The notes beneath the pieces were generated by a model. The model ran no database searches and was not told the DNA's origin. It saw only the letters and a list, made by a program, of their open reading frames with translations. Shown here piece after piece: positions 43,196 through 56,723 of a DNA stretch of 64,000 bases (positions are counted from its first letter, which is position 1; the number at the start of each line of letters is the position of its first letter). Source of the DNA: Tillandsia leiboldiana (Eukaryota > Streptophyta > Magnoliopsida > Poales > Bromeliaceae); assembly GCA_029204045.2 (NCBI GenBank), contig CM055067.1, forward strand, positions 23,572,838 through 23,636,837, read 5' to 3'. A program made the position numbers and the translations under genes.

Positions 43196-45867
43196 TGTGG
43201 TGACCCGATCTTTGCAGGGCTTCTACAGTGTGACCAGCAGCTTCTGGAGCCTACGTGGCATGTCGCGGTGTTCGCGCGCCGCGCCAATGGACACAAGAGA
43301 TGGACTCGGGGCTTAAAATGGATCACGTGGGTAATCGGGGGACACCGTCGGAGGTTTAGAAGAGTTTATTGCGCAGAGTGGCATCAAATTTAGGCTCGGC
43401 GCGAAATTCGGATTAAAAATACCTTTCCGGGAGCCTCCGGCAAATTATAGGAGTGGAATTTGGCAAAATGGACGCCGTTTTTGGAATCAGCGCGCGAAAA
43501 CGTCAAGATGGGCTATTTACTTATGTTTTTGAGCTTGCGGGTACTATTCACAGCCGGACAGTGTCTCCGGCAATCGCCGGCCGGCGGCGGCGGCGCAGCC
43601 TCGGGCAGGCGTTTAGCGGCGGCGGGCAGGCGGCTGAGGGCACGGGCAGGCGGCTGAGGGCGCGGGCAGGAGCGCGGTCCACCGCGGAGGTCGTGCGCCG
43701 GGGGCGGGCCACGTGGCGCTTTTCGGTTGGCCGGTGCTGCAGACGCGGTCCACGAATTTGGTCCGGGTGCACGGTAGACCGGGGGGACACGTGGCATGAG
43801 GTGATTGGTTCGGTGTTGTGCTCCCGGTCCACGCAACCGGTGGGTTGGTGACCGGGGCAGGTGGCCGTACGGCGGGGCAGGTGGCCGTACGGCCGGGGCA
43901 GTCGCGACGTGCGCGGTGCACGGGGCGACGTGCGCGGTGCACGGGTTGCCGGGGCCACGTGGCGCGACGCCATTGGCTGGCGCAGTGCGCCGGGTGCAGC
44001 GGGGCCCAGGATCCTGTGTAGTGGGCTACGTGGCCGGCCCACACACGTTTCGGGCTTGAACATAATGGGCCGGGCCCATTACTGTAGCCGCCCGAAAAAT
44101 CCCTGGCGCCCGAACCTGGACTCATTCGGTATTTTTGCAATTGTTTCTCCTGCACTATGTATACCACCCGAGCCCCCTTCTTTGCTTTCTTTCCTCTCAA
44201 CCCTTTCACTTTCTGCCCGAGCCCCCTCAAGCAAAGTTGTTCGCCTCTTCACCCTTGATCTTCCTACCAAGTTCTAGGATTTTGGAGGCTCGAATCCCGA
44301 GGTTTCCATTTACGGCGCGACGCAACGTTGCTTTCCTGTGTTCTTTTACGGCGCAGCGACAGTGTTTTAGCTCCCCTGGGCTACCCCGAGATCATTTTGC
44401 AGTGATTCTTGCACCGGCAGACTCCTAAGAGGTAGGACTTCGTCTTTCGTTTTGGTGCGCTTTCCCGTTTCGAGTTTTCGGCACGGATCCCGAGGCAACA
44501 CTGTGACCCATTTTCTGTTTGGCTTTGTGGGACAGCATCGAGGTGTTTTGGGCCATATCTTTGCGCCGAGCGTCAGACGGAAACGAGCTTATACAACTTT
44601 TTCATCTTCAGATCGCAAGGAACGCGCTCGTATTTTTCTTGGATTTTTCTGAGATTTCATCAGAGGTGAAAATCACTGTTTCTCTTGTATAGTGCTACAG
44701 TCTTTTTGTGCTGAAATCTTGTGAGTGTACCCCCCTGTCAATTTATATCTTGGCTTACCGAACTCAGATTTGGGCGTGCAAGCTACCGTTGCGAAGCTAT
44801 CGACGCGTGATCGCGGTGATATTTTCTGGAATTTTCTGGGCTCTTGCTGCAGTGAAAATTAAGCATTTTTGGGACTGTTGTTGTATGTGTGTGTGAAGCA
44901 GATTTTGGAATGTATGTGTAATAGTGGACTTTGTGTTGTGCCAGGAGAGTTACGTGTGCTGAACTTATTGGAGCAAGGGATTAGAGTTATCTGGTGTTTT
45001 CAAGCTGTTGGGCTTTGGACATCAGCTTTTCAGGTGGGTGCTTTGTTCCGAGAACCGGTGGACGGTTCTCTACTCTATATGTTAGAATTGCATGCAGGTG
45101 TAGGGTACAAACCTGGGATTGATTGGTAACTTAACAATGTTGATTTATGGGAATTGCAGTTAATTATTCATATTATGACAATGTTATTAATCAGACATTT
45201 ATGTTGATGATAGTGGAAGCTTACCTAAGGCAAGGTTCCCTATATGATTATTATCATGCCATGTTAGCATATAACCCTTTTATGAGGCTGGTTTATACAT
45301 GGGAATAGTATTATGTATTTTATGTGCAGGTTCTACTCCAAGGAGTGATTATGATCTCAAATCATGGACAGGTATGGTCATTGCTAATTCTGGCTGAGGT
45401 TTATTTTCTTTTCTTCTTTAGGACAAATGCATGCTGTATGGACATATGTATGGACATATAGTTAGGCCATCTTTTACTGCTGCACTACATATTGGAACTT
45501 GACTTAGGAGAACCATGTATTATTCCTGCCTTTCTCCTTCTTGTTTAGTCAGGCGGTCTGTGGGGTGTTTTGCTCGGTGCGAGCATGGTTCTGGTGTAGT
45601 GTACGCAGGGACATTGGTTACAGGGACGGTTGATGCTGGATTGCTGCTGGCAGGGTTTTGGCGGTGACCGCGGACTTTGGGCGGTTGACCGGGTCGGTTA
45701 TAGTACCTTGTTAGACGTCAGGGTCTTGCGGCACCGCGGATAGTGGGGCGGTTGACCGGATATAATTGATGTATCAGATGGGTATTGATACTTTCCTCTA
45801 GAGATGGAGTTTTCCACTTTCATTTACTGTTTTATCCGTTTTAGGGATCGGGTTTTCCCTTTAGTGG
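43196..45867 (+). repeat. 3' LTR of the family B element, truncated by gap
   Basis: It starts TGTGGTGACCCG and follows the 5' LTR closely for 2.67 kb, to a point equivalent to about 38355, then meets Ns. Many differences are single-base losses in runs (see findings), which suggests poor base accuracy near the gap rather than evolution. Confidence 0.9.
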
Positions 45868-45967
45868 NNNNNNNNNNNNNNNNNNNNNNNNNNNNNNNNN
45901 NNNNNNNNNNNNNNNNNNNNNNNNNNNNNNNNNNNNNNNNNNNNNNNNNNNNNNNNNNNNNNNNNNN
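45868..45967. other. Assembly gap (100 N)
   Basis: Exactly 100 N, the usual placeholder for a gap of unknown length. Missing on its left are the rest of the 3' LTR B, the end of LTR A copy 2, the end of LTR C and the other half of MITE 10; on its right the start of the 5.4-kb array. Confidence 0.99.
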
Positions 45968-48194
45968 ACAAAAGAATGGAGTAAAAAAGGTGAGGGTCAG
46001 ATAAGGTACCTGCCGAATAGAAAGAAGGAATACAAAATCAAAGGACCGAACATTGCAAGTGGAAAAGAAATCAGTATTTTTTGCAAGTATGCAGTAAATA
46101 ACACCAATGGAAAATTGGATGCCGAAGGCCGTCCGAAATTACGAATATTTGGTTCTCGCACATCACCGCTGGCCAAAAAGTAATCAGTTGCCGAAGGCCA
46201 TCCAAATTTCTTGGTATTTTTATGCATCATCATCGCCTCAAAGGAAGCACAACAAACAAAAGAGAGATAAACCAGTTAGTTTTGTAACGAAAGCAGGAAG
46301 GAACAGAAGAGAGCAAAACCAATTAGTTTTGTAACGAAAGAGGACAAAAACTGAATGGATTTTTTTTTTTTCTCTCCTTCCCCTGCCTCAATTTTGCATG
46401 CATATAGCCATGCGTATAAATTTAGGGGGCAAGAGTGGGCCGGCAAAAAGTGGTGTAGAAAGTTGAAAATAAAAAGAAGAGAAACAAAAGAATGGAGTAA
46501 AAAAGGTGAGGCTCAGATAAGGTACCTGCTGAATACAAAAAAGGAATACAAAACTGCTGAATACAAAAAAGGAATACCTGCTGAATACAAAAAAGGAATA
46601 CAAAACTGCTGAATACAAAAAAAGGAATACAAAATCAAAGGACCGAACATTGCAAGAGAGAAAGAAATCAATATTTTCTGCAAGTATGCAGTAAATAACA
46701 CCAATGAGAAATTGGATGGGAAGGCCGGCCGAAATTACGAATATTTGTTTCTCGCACATCACCGCTGCCCAAGAAGTAATCAGTTGCCAAAGACCGTCCA
46801 AATTTCTTGGTATTTTTATGCATCATCATCGCCTCAAAAGAAGTACAACAAAGAAAAGAGGGATAAACCACTTAGTTTTGTAAGGAAAGCAGGAAGGAAA
46901 CCGGATGAATTAATAGCAGGGAATAAACTAAAAAGATTTGCCCTCAGATTTACCTAGTATATCCTGTTGATGAACGGATCAGCGTAGCGCGCAGTAAATG
47001 GAACCAAACAATAGTACAATGTTGGGAAACATAGTATTGAAAGGTAGTGCGCAGGAAACTAAATTAAACAATAGCGCAATGATAGAGAACATAGCATCAA
47101 AACATAGTATGCAGTAAATTGAGCCAAACAATAGTACAATGTTGGGAACTCATATGTAAAGGAGGGAAAGCAAAGTCTGGCACATAGTTGCTCGCTCCAT
47201 TTCCTTTGAGGTGATGATGGTGCATAAAATAGGAATTTTGGTGGAAATTGGTTGCCGAAGGCCGCCCGAAATTACGAAAAATTTTTTCTCGCACACAACC
47301 GTTGGCGGAAAAGTAAGCGGTCGCCAAAGGCCGTCCAAATTTCTTCGTATTTTTATGCACCACCACCGCCTGGAAAGGAACATCCAAGAGCAAGGTATCA
47401 ACTCTTTGTTTCTTTTCTTTTGCTTTCTTAGAGATAGTAGTAAAGAATAAATAATAGAGGCTCAGGTATGCTCTCATATACAGTTTTGGTTATTCACATT
47501 AACATCTGTCCACAAATCCTGTACCTTTGAATCCAAGATTCTACCGAAAGTGAAATAGCTGCAATAGTTACCTTAGACCGTCCAAGATGCCTTACCATAA
47601 AACTCTTATGATATGAAAATTCCAGCAAGAGTGAAATGGTTGCAATAGTTGCCTTAGGCCATCCAAGCTGCCTTTTTATAAAACTCTTCTAATACGACAC
47701 AATATTTGAAGGAAAGTAGACAGATTCAGACTTATGCCAACCCGAATAACGAAACATCATAAAAACTGTTGTTCAAATGAGCAGCATTATATCATCATCG
47801 CCTCATATAACCGCAGCGGCAGTAGTAAAAATCATTCTATTACATTCACATCGAAATATAGGCACACGCAATTTTGCTTCCTGACAGTGGAGGTTGGTTG
47901 TGTAAGGCTATCTAAAATTGGCAATATTTTTTCTAGTGCAGGAAATTTCATTCGCCCGCACGAAACATCATAAACAACCGGTGTTCAAATGTCGACCCCG
48001 ACTATGAGCTTAGAGTAGCCCAAAAATCGGTGTTCAAATTTCATTCACCCACAACCCGGAGGTATTCTCAATTAATATATATCTGTGCCTTTGAATGATT
48101 GCCTTTTCCTGCGTTACTTTCAGCATAAGAAACTATGACCTTGCATTACTTAGAACAACATTTTTCATAGAGAGAATGCAGGAGAAGGAAAGAG

Positions 48195-48196
<2 letters not shown>

Positions 48197-48228
<32 letters not shown>
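48197..48228 (+). repeat. (TA)16 in unit 1, site X
   Basis: Flanked by GAAAGAGGG and CTCTCAATGGAAC. Its unit 2 counterpart at 53530 has about 34 repeats. Confidence 0.95.
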
Positions 48229-48229
<1 letters not shown>

Positions 48230-49405
48230 TCTCAATGGAACAATAACTTTCATACAGAGGCAATCAACTTATTTGGAACTACAAATTTCATATAGATAAT
48301 ACAGGGAAATGCAAGAGGGGACCATTTAAAAAGGGGTAGCTGGAGGGAGGGGATGGTTTCACTAAAATGCCTCCAAACAAAACCATTTTCCCCAAATTGG
48401 CCATTAAATTCTGCAGTTTTTTCTGCAGTGAGTAGATTTGGATACCCTCCTTTCACTGCGTTTTCCCGTCAGCTGGGAGAGCGGAACTGACATTTTTCTG
48501 CTCCCTTTTACTCAACAAATTTTTCTTAAACTTTCCACGATTTTGTTTAAATTTTTGGGCTACTCTAAGCTCTCGAAAAGAGCCCCGAAAAAGCTCCGCG
48601 ATCAACTGCACTGTTAAGAACTGCAGTTTCAGAATTCACGATGCATTTCTCTTCGATTCGTTCTCCTATTTTCCTCCAACTGCTCACCTCGGCATTTCAC
48701 CCCTTTTAATTAGGAAATTTTTCGGAGACAGTCCACGATTTCTTTTGAATTTGTTGATTTCTCTACACCTTCGGAACAGGGCTCCGAAAAAGCTTCGCGA
48801 TCACAGAATTCAGAATCTCTGAATTTTCGCTAAGTCCTCGGGGTTCAAGTAATTTCATAGAGAGAATGCAGGTAAAGGCAAAGAGGAAATTACAGGCACA
48901 AATTACATCGAACATGCAAATTAGAGAAGAGGGTCTTTTTTGCTAACCAAATATACAACCTAGAATAGGAACACTCAATTTACTTAAAACCATGATATCC
49001 AAAGTCCACATATCAGCCGAGAAGATTAGGACCCCTCAACTTAAAAGACCTGCCATTCAAACTCACAGATTAGAAGGATCCAACTTACCTAAGGGCGTAA
49101 CTTTCATAAAAAGATGTAGATATGGTCTCAAATTAGTTGACTGTTCCTAATTTATGCCTTTGAGCCTCTCGCCTTCAACCGCATGGTCCATATGAAAGTA
49201 TTGGTTTCAGATTAGTAGAGTGTCCCTAATTTGTACATTTGAATATGCGGCCTTTTAAACAGGGAGAATCTAATCTTCTAGGTTAATATATATCTGTGCC
49301 TTTGAATGATTGCCTTTTCCTGCATTACTTTCAGCATAAGAAACTATGACCTTGCATTACTTAGAACAACATTTTTCATAGAGAGAATGCAGGAGAAGGA
49401 AAGAG

Positions 49406-49407
<2 letters not shown>

Positions 49408-49457
<50 letters not shown>
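49408..49457 (+). repeat. (TA)25 in unit 1, site Y
   Basis: Flanked like site X. Its unit 2 counterpart at 54778 has about 51 repeats. Confidence 0.95.
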
Positions 49458-49458
<1 letters not shown>

Positions 49459-50199
49459 TCTCAATGGAACTATAACTTTCATACAGAGGCAATCAACTTA
49501 TTTGGAACTACAAATTTCATATAGATAATACAGGGAAATGCAAGAGGGGGCCATTTAAAAAGTACAGCTTGTAAGGTTTAAGTACAATAAGAGTCAAATA
49601 TTGGACGGGTGAAATAGCCAGCAATTGTTTAAACTAAGTGCAAGTATTGAAAACTGCATGTTGTAAGGTTTCAATCGAATATGAGTCAAATATTAGACCT
49701 ACAAAATAGCCAACAATCATTTGGTATTAGACGAACGAACCTATAGTTCATTTAAAACTATAGCTTTCATATAGAGGTAATCAACTTATTTGAAACTATA
49801 CTTTTCAAATTAAGAGGCAACCATTCTTTACAAAGAGGGAGCTATGTTTAAAATCTCAGGCATTGAAAACTCACAAATAAAAAACATACATTAAAGTCTA
49901 AGGCATTCAAACTCATAAATTATGAACACTCATTAAAGATCAAGGCATTCAAAGTCACAAATTAGGAAGACCTAACTTACTTCAAACCATACCTTTCATA
50001 CAGGGAATGCAGGTAAAGGCAATAGGATATATATATATATATATATACTCTCAATGAAACTATAGCTTTCATATAGAGGCAATCAACTTATTTGAAACTA
50101 CAGTTTTCATATAGGTAATACAGGAAAACGCAAGAGGGAACCACTTAAAAACTGCAGTTTGTAACCACATTTTTCGTAGACAAAATGCAGAAGGAAAGA

Positions 50200-50201
<2 letters not shown>

Positions 50202-50234
<33 letters not shown>
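50202..50234 (+). repeat. (TA)16 in unit 1, site W
   Basis: Preceded by GAAAGAGGA and followed by CTCCCAATG. Unit 2 counterpart at 55634-55661 has about 14. A shorter tract (site Z) lies at 50028-50047. Confidence 0.9.
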
Positions 50235-50235
<1 letters not shown>

Positions 50236-53200
50236 TCCCAATGAAACTATAGCTTTCATATAGAGGCAAGCAACTTATTTGAAACTACACATTTCATATA
50301 GATAATAGAGGGAAACGCAAGAGGGAACCATTCAAAAACTACAGTTTGTAAGGTTTAAGTACAATAAGAGGCAAATATTGGACCGACGAAATAGCGGCCA
50401 ATTGTTTAAACCAAGTGCAACTATTGAAAACTGCATGTTGGAAGGCTTCAATAGAATATGAGTCAAATATTAGGCGTAGAAAATAGGCAACATTCATTTG
50501 GTATTAGATGAACGAACCTATAGTTCATCTAAAACTATAGCTTTCATATAGAGGCAGTCAACTTATTCACTCCAACTATTTGTTAACTTCTTACCAGGAA
50601 ATAGAAGTCAAATTAACAGAAGAGGGAACCAAAGGAATTAAGGAAGAAGCAAGTGCCAAATAAAGTAAGCATTGAACATCCCAAGTAAGAAACCGTTGTA
50701 GACACTTGATAATAAAAAGAAGAAGAACAAAAGAATGGAGTAAAAAAGGTGAGGCTCAGATAAGGTACCTGCCGAATACAAAGAAGGAATACAAAATCAG
50801 AGGACCGAACGTTGCAAGTGGAAAAGAAATCAGTATTTTCTGCAAGTATGCAGTAAATAACACCAATGGAAAATTGGATGCCGAAGGCCGTCCGAAATTA
50901 CGAATTTTTGTTTCTCGCACATCTCCGTTGGGCAAAAAGTAATCAGTTGCCGAAGGCCATCCAAATTTCTTGGTATTTTTATGCATCATCATCGCCTCAA
51001 AGGAAGCACAACAAACAAAAGAGAGATAAACCAGTTAGTTTCCGTTCATCTAAAACTATAGCTTTCATATAGAGGCAATCAACTTATTCACTCCAACTAT
51101 TTGTTAACTTCTTACCAGGAAATAGAAGTCAAATTTGGAGTATAATACTAAGCTGTCATAAAAAGTTGAAGAAAGTCGGTAATTAACAGAAGAGGGAACC
51201 AAAGGAATTAAGGAAGAAGCAAGTGCCAAATAAACAAAGCATTGAACATCCCAAGTAAGAAACTGTTGTAGACACTTGATAATAAAAAGAAGAAGAACAA
51301 AAGAATGGAGTAAAAAAGGTGAGGCTCAGATAAGGTACCTGCCGAATAGAAAGAAGGAATACAAAATCAAAGGACCGAACATTGCAAGTGGAAAAGAAAT
51401 CAATATTTTCTGCAAGTATGCAGTAAATAACACAAATGGAAAATTGGATGCCGAAGGCCGTCCGAAATTACGAATATTTGGTTCTCGCACATCACCGCTG
51501 GCCAAAAAGTAATCAGTTGCCGAAGGCCATCCAAATTTCTTGGTATTTTTATGCATCATCATTGCCTCAAAGGAAGCACAACAAACAAAAGAGAGATAAA
51601 CCAGTTAGTTTTGTAACGAAAGCACGAAGGAAGAGAAGAGAGCAAAACCAATTAGTTTTGTAACGAAAGAGGACAAAAACTGATTGGATTTTTTTTTTTT
51701 CCTCTCCTTCCCCTGCCTCAATTTTGCATGCATATAGCCATGCGTATAAATTTAGGGGGCAAGAGTGGGCCGGCAAAAAGTGGTGTAGAAAGTTGAAAAT
51801 AAAAAGAAGAGAAACAAAAGAATGGAGTAAAAAAGGTGAGGCTCAGATAAGGTACCTGCTGGATACAAAAAAGGAATACAAAACTGCTGAATACAAAAAA
51901 AGGAATACCTGCTGAATACAAAAAAGGAATACAAAACTGCTGAATACAAAAAAAGGAATACAAAATCAAAGGACCGAACATTGCAAGAGAGAAAGAAATC
52001 AATATTTTCTGCAAGTATGCAGTAAATAACACCAATGAGAAATTGGATGGGGAAGGCCGGCCGAAATTACGAATATTTGTTTCTCGCACATCACCGCTGC
52101 CCAAGAAGTAATCAGTTGCCGAAGACCGTCCAAATTTCTTGGTATTTTTACGCATCATCATCGCCTCAAAGGAAGTACAACAAAGAAAAGAAGGATAAAC
52201 CACTTAGTTTTGTAAGGAAAGCAGGAAGGAAACCGGATGAATTAATAGCAGGGAATAAACTGAAAAGATTTGCGCTCAGATTTACCTAGTATATCCTGTT
52301 GATGAACGGATCAGCGTAGCGCGCAGTAAATGGAACCAAACAATAGTACAATGTTGGGAAACATAGTATTGAAAGGTAGTGCGCAGGAAACTAAATTAAA
52401 CAATAGCGTAATGATAGAGAACATAGCATCAAAACATAGTATGCAGTAAATTGAGCCAAACAATAGTACAATGTTGGGAACTCATATGTAAAGGAGGGAA
52501 AGCAAAGTCTGGCACATAGTTGCTCGCTCCATTTCCTTTGAGGTGATGATGGTGCATAAAAATAGGAATTTTGGTGGAAATTGGTTGCCGAAGGCCGCCC
52601 GAAATTACGAAAATTTTTTTCTCGCACACAACCGTTGGCGGAAAAGTAAGCGGTCGCCAAAGGCCGTCCAAATTTCTTCGTATTTTTATGCACCACCACC
52701 GCCTGGAAAGGAACATCCAAGAGCAAGGTATCAACTCTTTGTTTCTTTTCTTTTGCTTTCTTAGAGATAGTAGTAAAGAATAAATAATAGAGGCTCAGGT
52801 ATGCTCTCATATACAGTTTTGGTTATTCACATTAACATCTGTCCACAAATCCTGTACCTTTGAATCCAAGATTCTACCGAAAGTGAAATAGCTGCAATAG
52901 TTACCTTAGACCGTCCAAGATGCCTTACCATAAAACTCTTATGATATGAAAATTCCAGCAAGAGTGAAATGGTTGCAATAGTTGCCTTAGGCCATCCAAG
53001 CTGCCTTTTTATAAAACTCTTCTAATACGACACAATATTTGAAGGAAAGTAGACAGATTCAGACTTATGCCAACCCGAATAACGAAACATCATAAAAACT
53101 GTTGTTCAAATGAGCAGCATTATATCATCATCGCCTCATATAACCGCAGCGGCAGTAGTAAAAATCATTCTATTACTTTCACATCGAAATATAGGCACAC

Positions 53201-53527
53201 GCAATTTTGCTTCCTGACAGTGGAGGTTGGTTGTGTAAGGCTATCTAAAATTGGCAATATTTTTTCTAGTGCAGGAAATTTCATTCGCCCGCACGAAACA
53301 TCATAAACAACCGGTGTTCAAATGTCGACCCCGACTATGAGCTTAGAGTAGCCCAAAAACCGGTGTTCAAATTTCATTCAACCACAACCCGGAGGTATTC
53401 TCAATTAATATATATCTGTGCCTTTGAATGATTGCCTTTTCCTGCATTACTTTCAGCATAAGAAACTATGACCTTGCATTACTTAGAACAACATTTTTCA
53501 TAGAGAGAATGCAGGAGAAGGAAAGAG

Positions 53528-53529
<2 letters not shown>

Positions 53530-53597
<68 letters not shown>
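53530..53597 (+). repeat. (TA)34 in unit 2, site X
   Basis: Same flanks as 48197-48228 but about twice as long. Confidence 0.95.
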
Positions 53598-53598
<1 letters not shown>

Positions 53599-54775
53599 TC
53601 TCAATGGAACAATAACTTTCATACAGAGGCAATCAACTTATTTGGAACTACAAATTTCATATAGATAATACAGGGAAATGCAAGAGGGGACCATTTAAAA
53701 AGGGGTAGCTGGAGGGAGGGGATGGTTTCACTAAAATGCCTCCAAACAAAACCATTTTCCCCAAATTGGCCATTAAATTCTGCAGTTTTTTCTGCAGTGA
53801 GTAGATTTGGATACCCTCCTTTCACTGCGTTTTCCCGTCAGCTGGGAGAGCGGAACTGACATTTTTCTGCTCCCTTTTACTCAACAAATTTTTCTTAAAC
53901 TTTCCACGATTTTGTTTAAATTTTTGGGCTACTCTAAGCTCTCGAAAGAGAGCCCCGAAAAAGCTCCGCGATCAACTGCACTGTTAAGAACTGCAGTTTC
54001 AGAATTCACGATGCATTTCTCTTCGATTCGTTCTCCTATTTTCCTCCAACTGCTCACCTCGGCATTTCACCCCTTTTAATTAGGAAATTTTTCGGAGACA
54101 GTCCACGATTTCTTTTGAATTTGTTGATTTCTCTACACCTTCGGAACAGGGCTCCGAAAAAGCTTCGCGATCACAGAATTCAGAATCTCTGAATTTTCGC
54201 TAAGTCCTCGGGGTTCAAGTAATTTCATAGAGAGAATGCAGGTAAAGGCAAAGAGGAAATTACAGGCACAAATTACATCGAACATGCAAATTAGAGAAGA
54301 GGGTCATTTTTGCTAACCAAATATACAACCTAGAATAGGAACACTCAATTTACTTAAAACCATGATATCCAAAGTCCACATATCAGCCGAGAAGATTAGG
54401 ACCCCTCAACTTAAAAGACCTGCCATTCAAACTCACAGATTAGAAGGATCCAACTTACCTAAGGGCGTAACTTTCATAAAAAGATGTAGATATGGTCTCA
54501 AATTAGTTGACTGTTCCTAATTTATGCCTTTGAGCCTCTCGCCTTCAACCGCATGGTCCATATGAAAGTATTGGTTTCAGATTAGTAGAGTGTCCCTAAT
54601 TTGTACATTTGAATATGCGGCCTTTTAAACAGGGAGAATCTAATCTTCTAGGTTAATATATATCTGTGCCTTTGAATGATTGCCTTTTCCTGCATTACTT
54701 TCAGCATAAGAAACTATGACCTTGCATTACTTAGAACAACATTTTTCATAGAGAGAATGCAGGAGAAGGAAAGAG

Positions 54776-54880
<105 letters not shown>

Positions 54881-55630
54881 TCTCAATGGAACTATAACTT
54901 TCATACAGAGGCAATCAACTTATTTGGAACTACAAATTTCATATAGATAATACAGGGAAATGCAAGAGGGGGCCATTTAAAAAGTACAGCTTGTAAGGTT
55001 TAAGTACAATAAGAGTCAAATATTGGACGGGTGAAATAGCCGGCAATTGTTTAAACTAAGTGCAAGTATTGAAAACTGCATGTTGTAAGGTTTCAATCGA
55101 ATATGAGTCAAATATTAGACCTACAAAATAGCCAACAATCATTTGGTATTAGACGAACGAACCTATAGTTCATCTAAAACTATAGCTTTCATATAGAGGT
55201 AATCAACTTATTTGAAACTATACTTTTCAAATTAAGAGGCAACCATTCTTTACAAAGAGGGAGCTATGTTTAAAATCTCAGGCATTGAAAACTCACAAAT
55301 AAAAAACATACATTAAAGTCTAAGGCATTCAAACTCATAAATTATGAACACTCATTAAAGATCAAGGCATTCAAAGTCACAAATTAGGAAGACCTAACTT
55401 ACTTCAAACCATACCTTTCTTAGAGGGAATGCAGGTAAAGGCAATAGGATATATATATATATATATATATATATACTCTCAATGAAACTATAGCTTTCAT
55501 ATAGAGGCAATCAACTTATTTGAAACTACAGTTTTCATATAGGTAATACAGGAAAACGCAAGAGGGAACCACTTAAAAACTGCAGTTTGTAACCACATTT
55601 TTCGTAGACAAAATGCAGGAGAAGGAAAGA

Positions 55631-55661
<31 letters not shown>

Positions 55662-56723
55662 CTCCCAATGAAACTATAGCTTTCATATAGAGGCAAGCAA
55701 CTTATTTGAAACTACACATTTCATATAGATAATAGAGGGAAACGCAAGAGGGAACCATTCAAAAACTACAGTTTGTAAGGTTTAAGTACAATAAGAGGCA
55801 AATATTGGACCGACGAAATAGCGGCCAATTGTTTAAACCAAGTGCAACTATTGAAAACTGCATGTTGGAAGGCTTCAATAGAATATGAGTCAAATATTAG
55901 GCATAGAAAATAGGCAACATTCATTTGGTATTAGATGAATGAACCTATAGTTCATCTAAAACTATAGCTTTCATATAGAGGCAGTCAACTTATTCACTCC
56001 AACTATTTGTTAACTTCTTACCAGGAAATAGAAGTCAAATTAACAGAAGAGGGAACCAAAGGAATTAAGGAAGAAGCAAGTGCCAAATAAAGTAAGCATT
56101 GAACATCCCAAGTAAGAAACCGTTGTAGACACTTGATAATAAAAAGAAGAAGAACAAAAGAATGGAGTAAAAAAGGTGAGGCTCAGATAAGGTACCTGCC
56201 GAATACAAAGAAGGAATACAAAATCAGAGGACCGAACGTTGCAAGTGGAAAAGAAATCAGTATTTTCTGCAAGTATGCAGTAAATAACACCAATGGAAAA
56301 TTGGATGCCGAAGGCCGTCCGAAATTACGAATTTTTGTTTCTCGCACATCACCGTTGGGCAAAAAGTAATCAGTTGCCGAAGGCCATCCAAATTTCTTGG
56401 TATTTTTATGCATCATCATCGCCTCAAAGGAAGCACAACAAACAAAAGAGAGATAAACCAGTTAGTTTCCGTTCATCTAAAACTATAGCTTTCATATAGA
56501 GGCAATCAACTTATTCACTCCAACTATTTGTTAACTTCTTACCAGGAAATAGAAGTCAAATTTGGAGTATAATACTAAGCTGTCATAAAAAGTTGAAGAA
56601 AGTCGGTAATTAACAGAAGAGGGAACCAAAGGAATTAAGGAAGAAGCAAGTGCCAAATAAACAAAGCATTGAACATCCCAAGTAAGAAACTGTTGTAGAC
56701 ACTTGATAATAAAAAGAAGAAGA

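Larger units (their letters stand above)
35628..45867 (+). mobile_element. LARD-like Gypsy retrotransposon of family B (3' end in N gap)
   Basis: The 5' LTR is 35628-39766 (4,139 bp), the internal region 39767-43195 (3,429 bp), and the 3' LTR starts at 43196 and enters the N gap. A tRNA-iMet-type primer site and a polypurine tract sit at the expected places. No internal ORF exceeds about 110 codons, so the element cannot encode its own proteins. Very long LTRs around a non-coding core of about 3.5 kb fit the large retrotransposon derivative (LARD) class; a trace of RNase H sequence shows Gypsy ancestry. Confidence 0.85.
45968..51296. repeat. 5.4-kb tandem array, unit 1 (5,329 bp)
   Basis: The sequence from ACAAAAGAATGGAGTAAAA at 45968 recurs at 51297. 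Inside are (i) 240-300 bp modules carrying TTGCCGAAGGCC and CCAAATTTCTTGGTATTTTTATGC, repeated near 46100, 46700, 47250, 50870 and (next boundary) 51430; (ii) a duplicated block with TGAATGATTGCCTTTTCCTG near 48095 and 49306; (iii) a duplicated block of about 510 bp near 50538 and 51050; (iv) (TA)n tracts; (v) two diverged copies of a GCTCCGAAAAAGCT...CGCGATCA segment near 48590 and 48780. Short ORFs on both strands recur with the unit but look non-coding: they are short, overlapping and show no known domain. Confidence 0.93.

Noticed and set aside
51718..52203. 161-codon minus-strand ORF, also at 57145-57630
   Set aside because: It recurs with the 5.4-kb repeat but is altered in unit 1, is low in complexity (Phe/Ser/Tyr-rich), overlaps other ORFs on the opposite strand and has no known domain.
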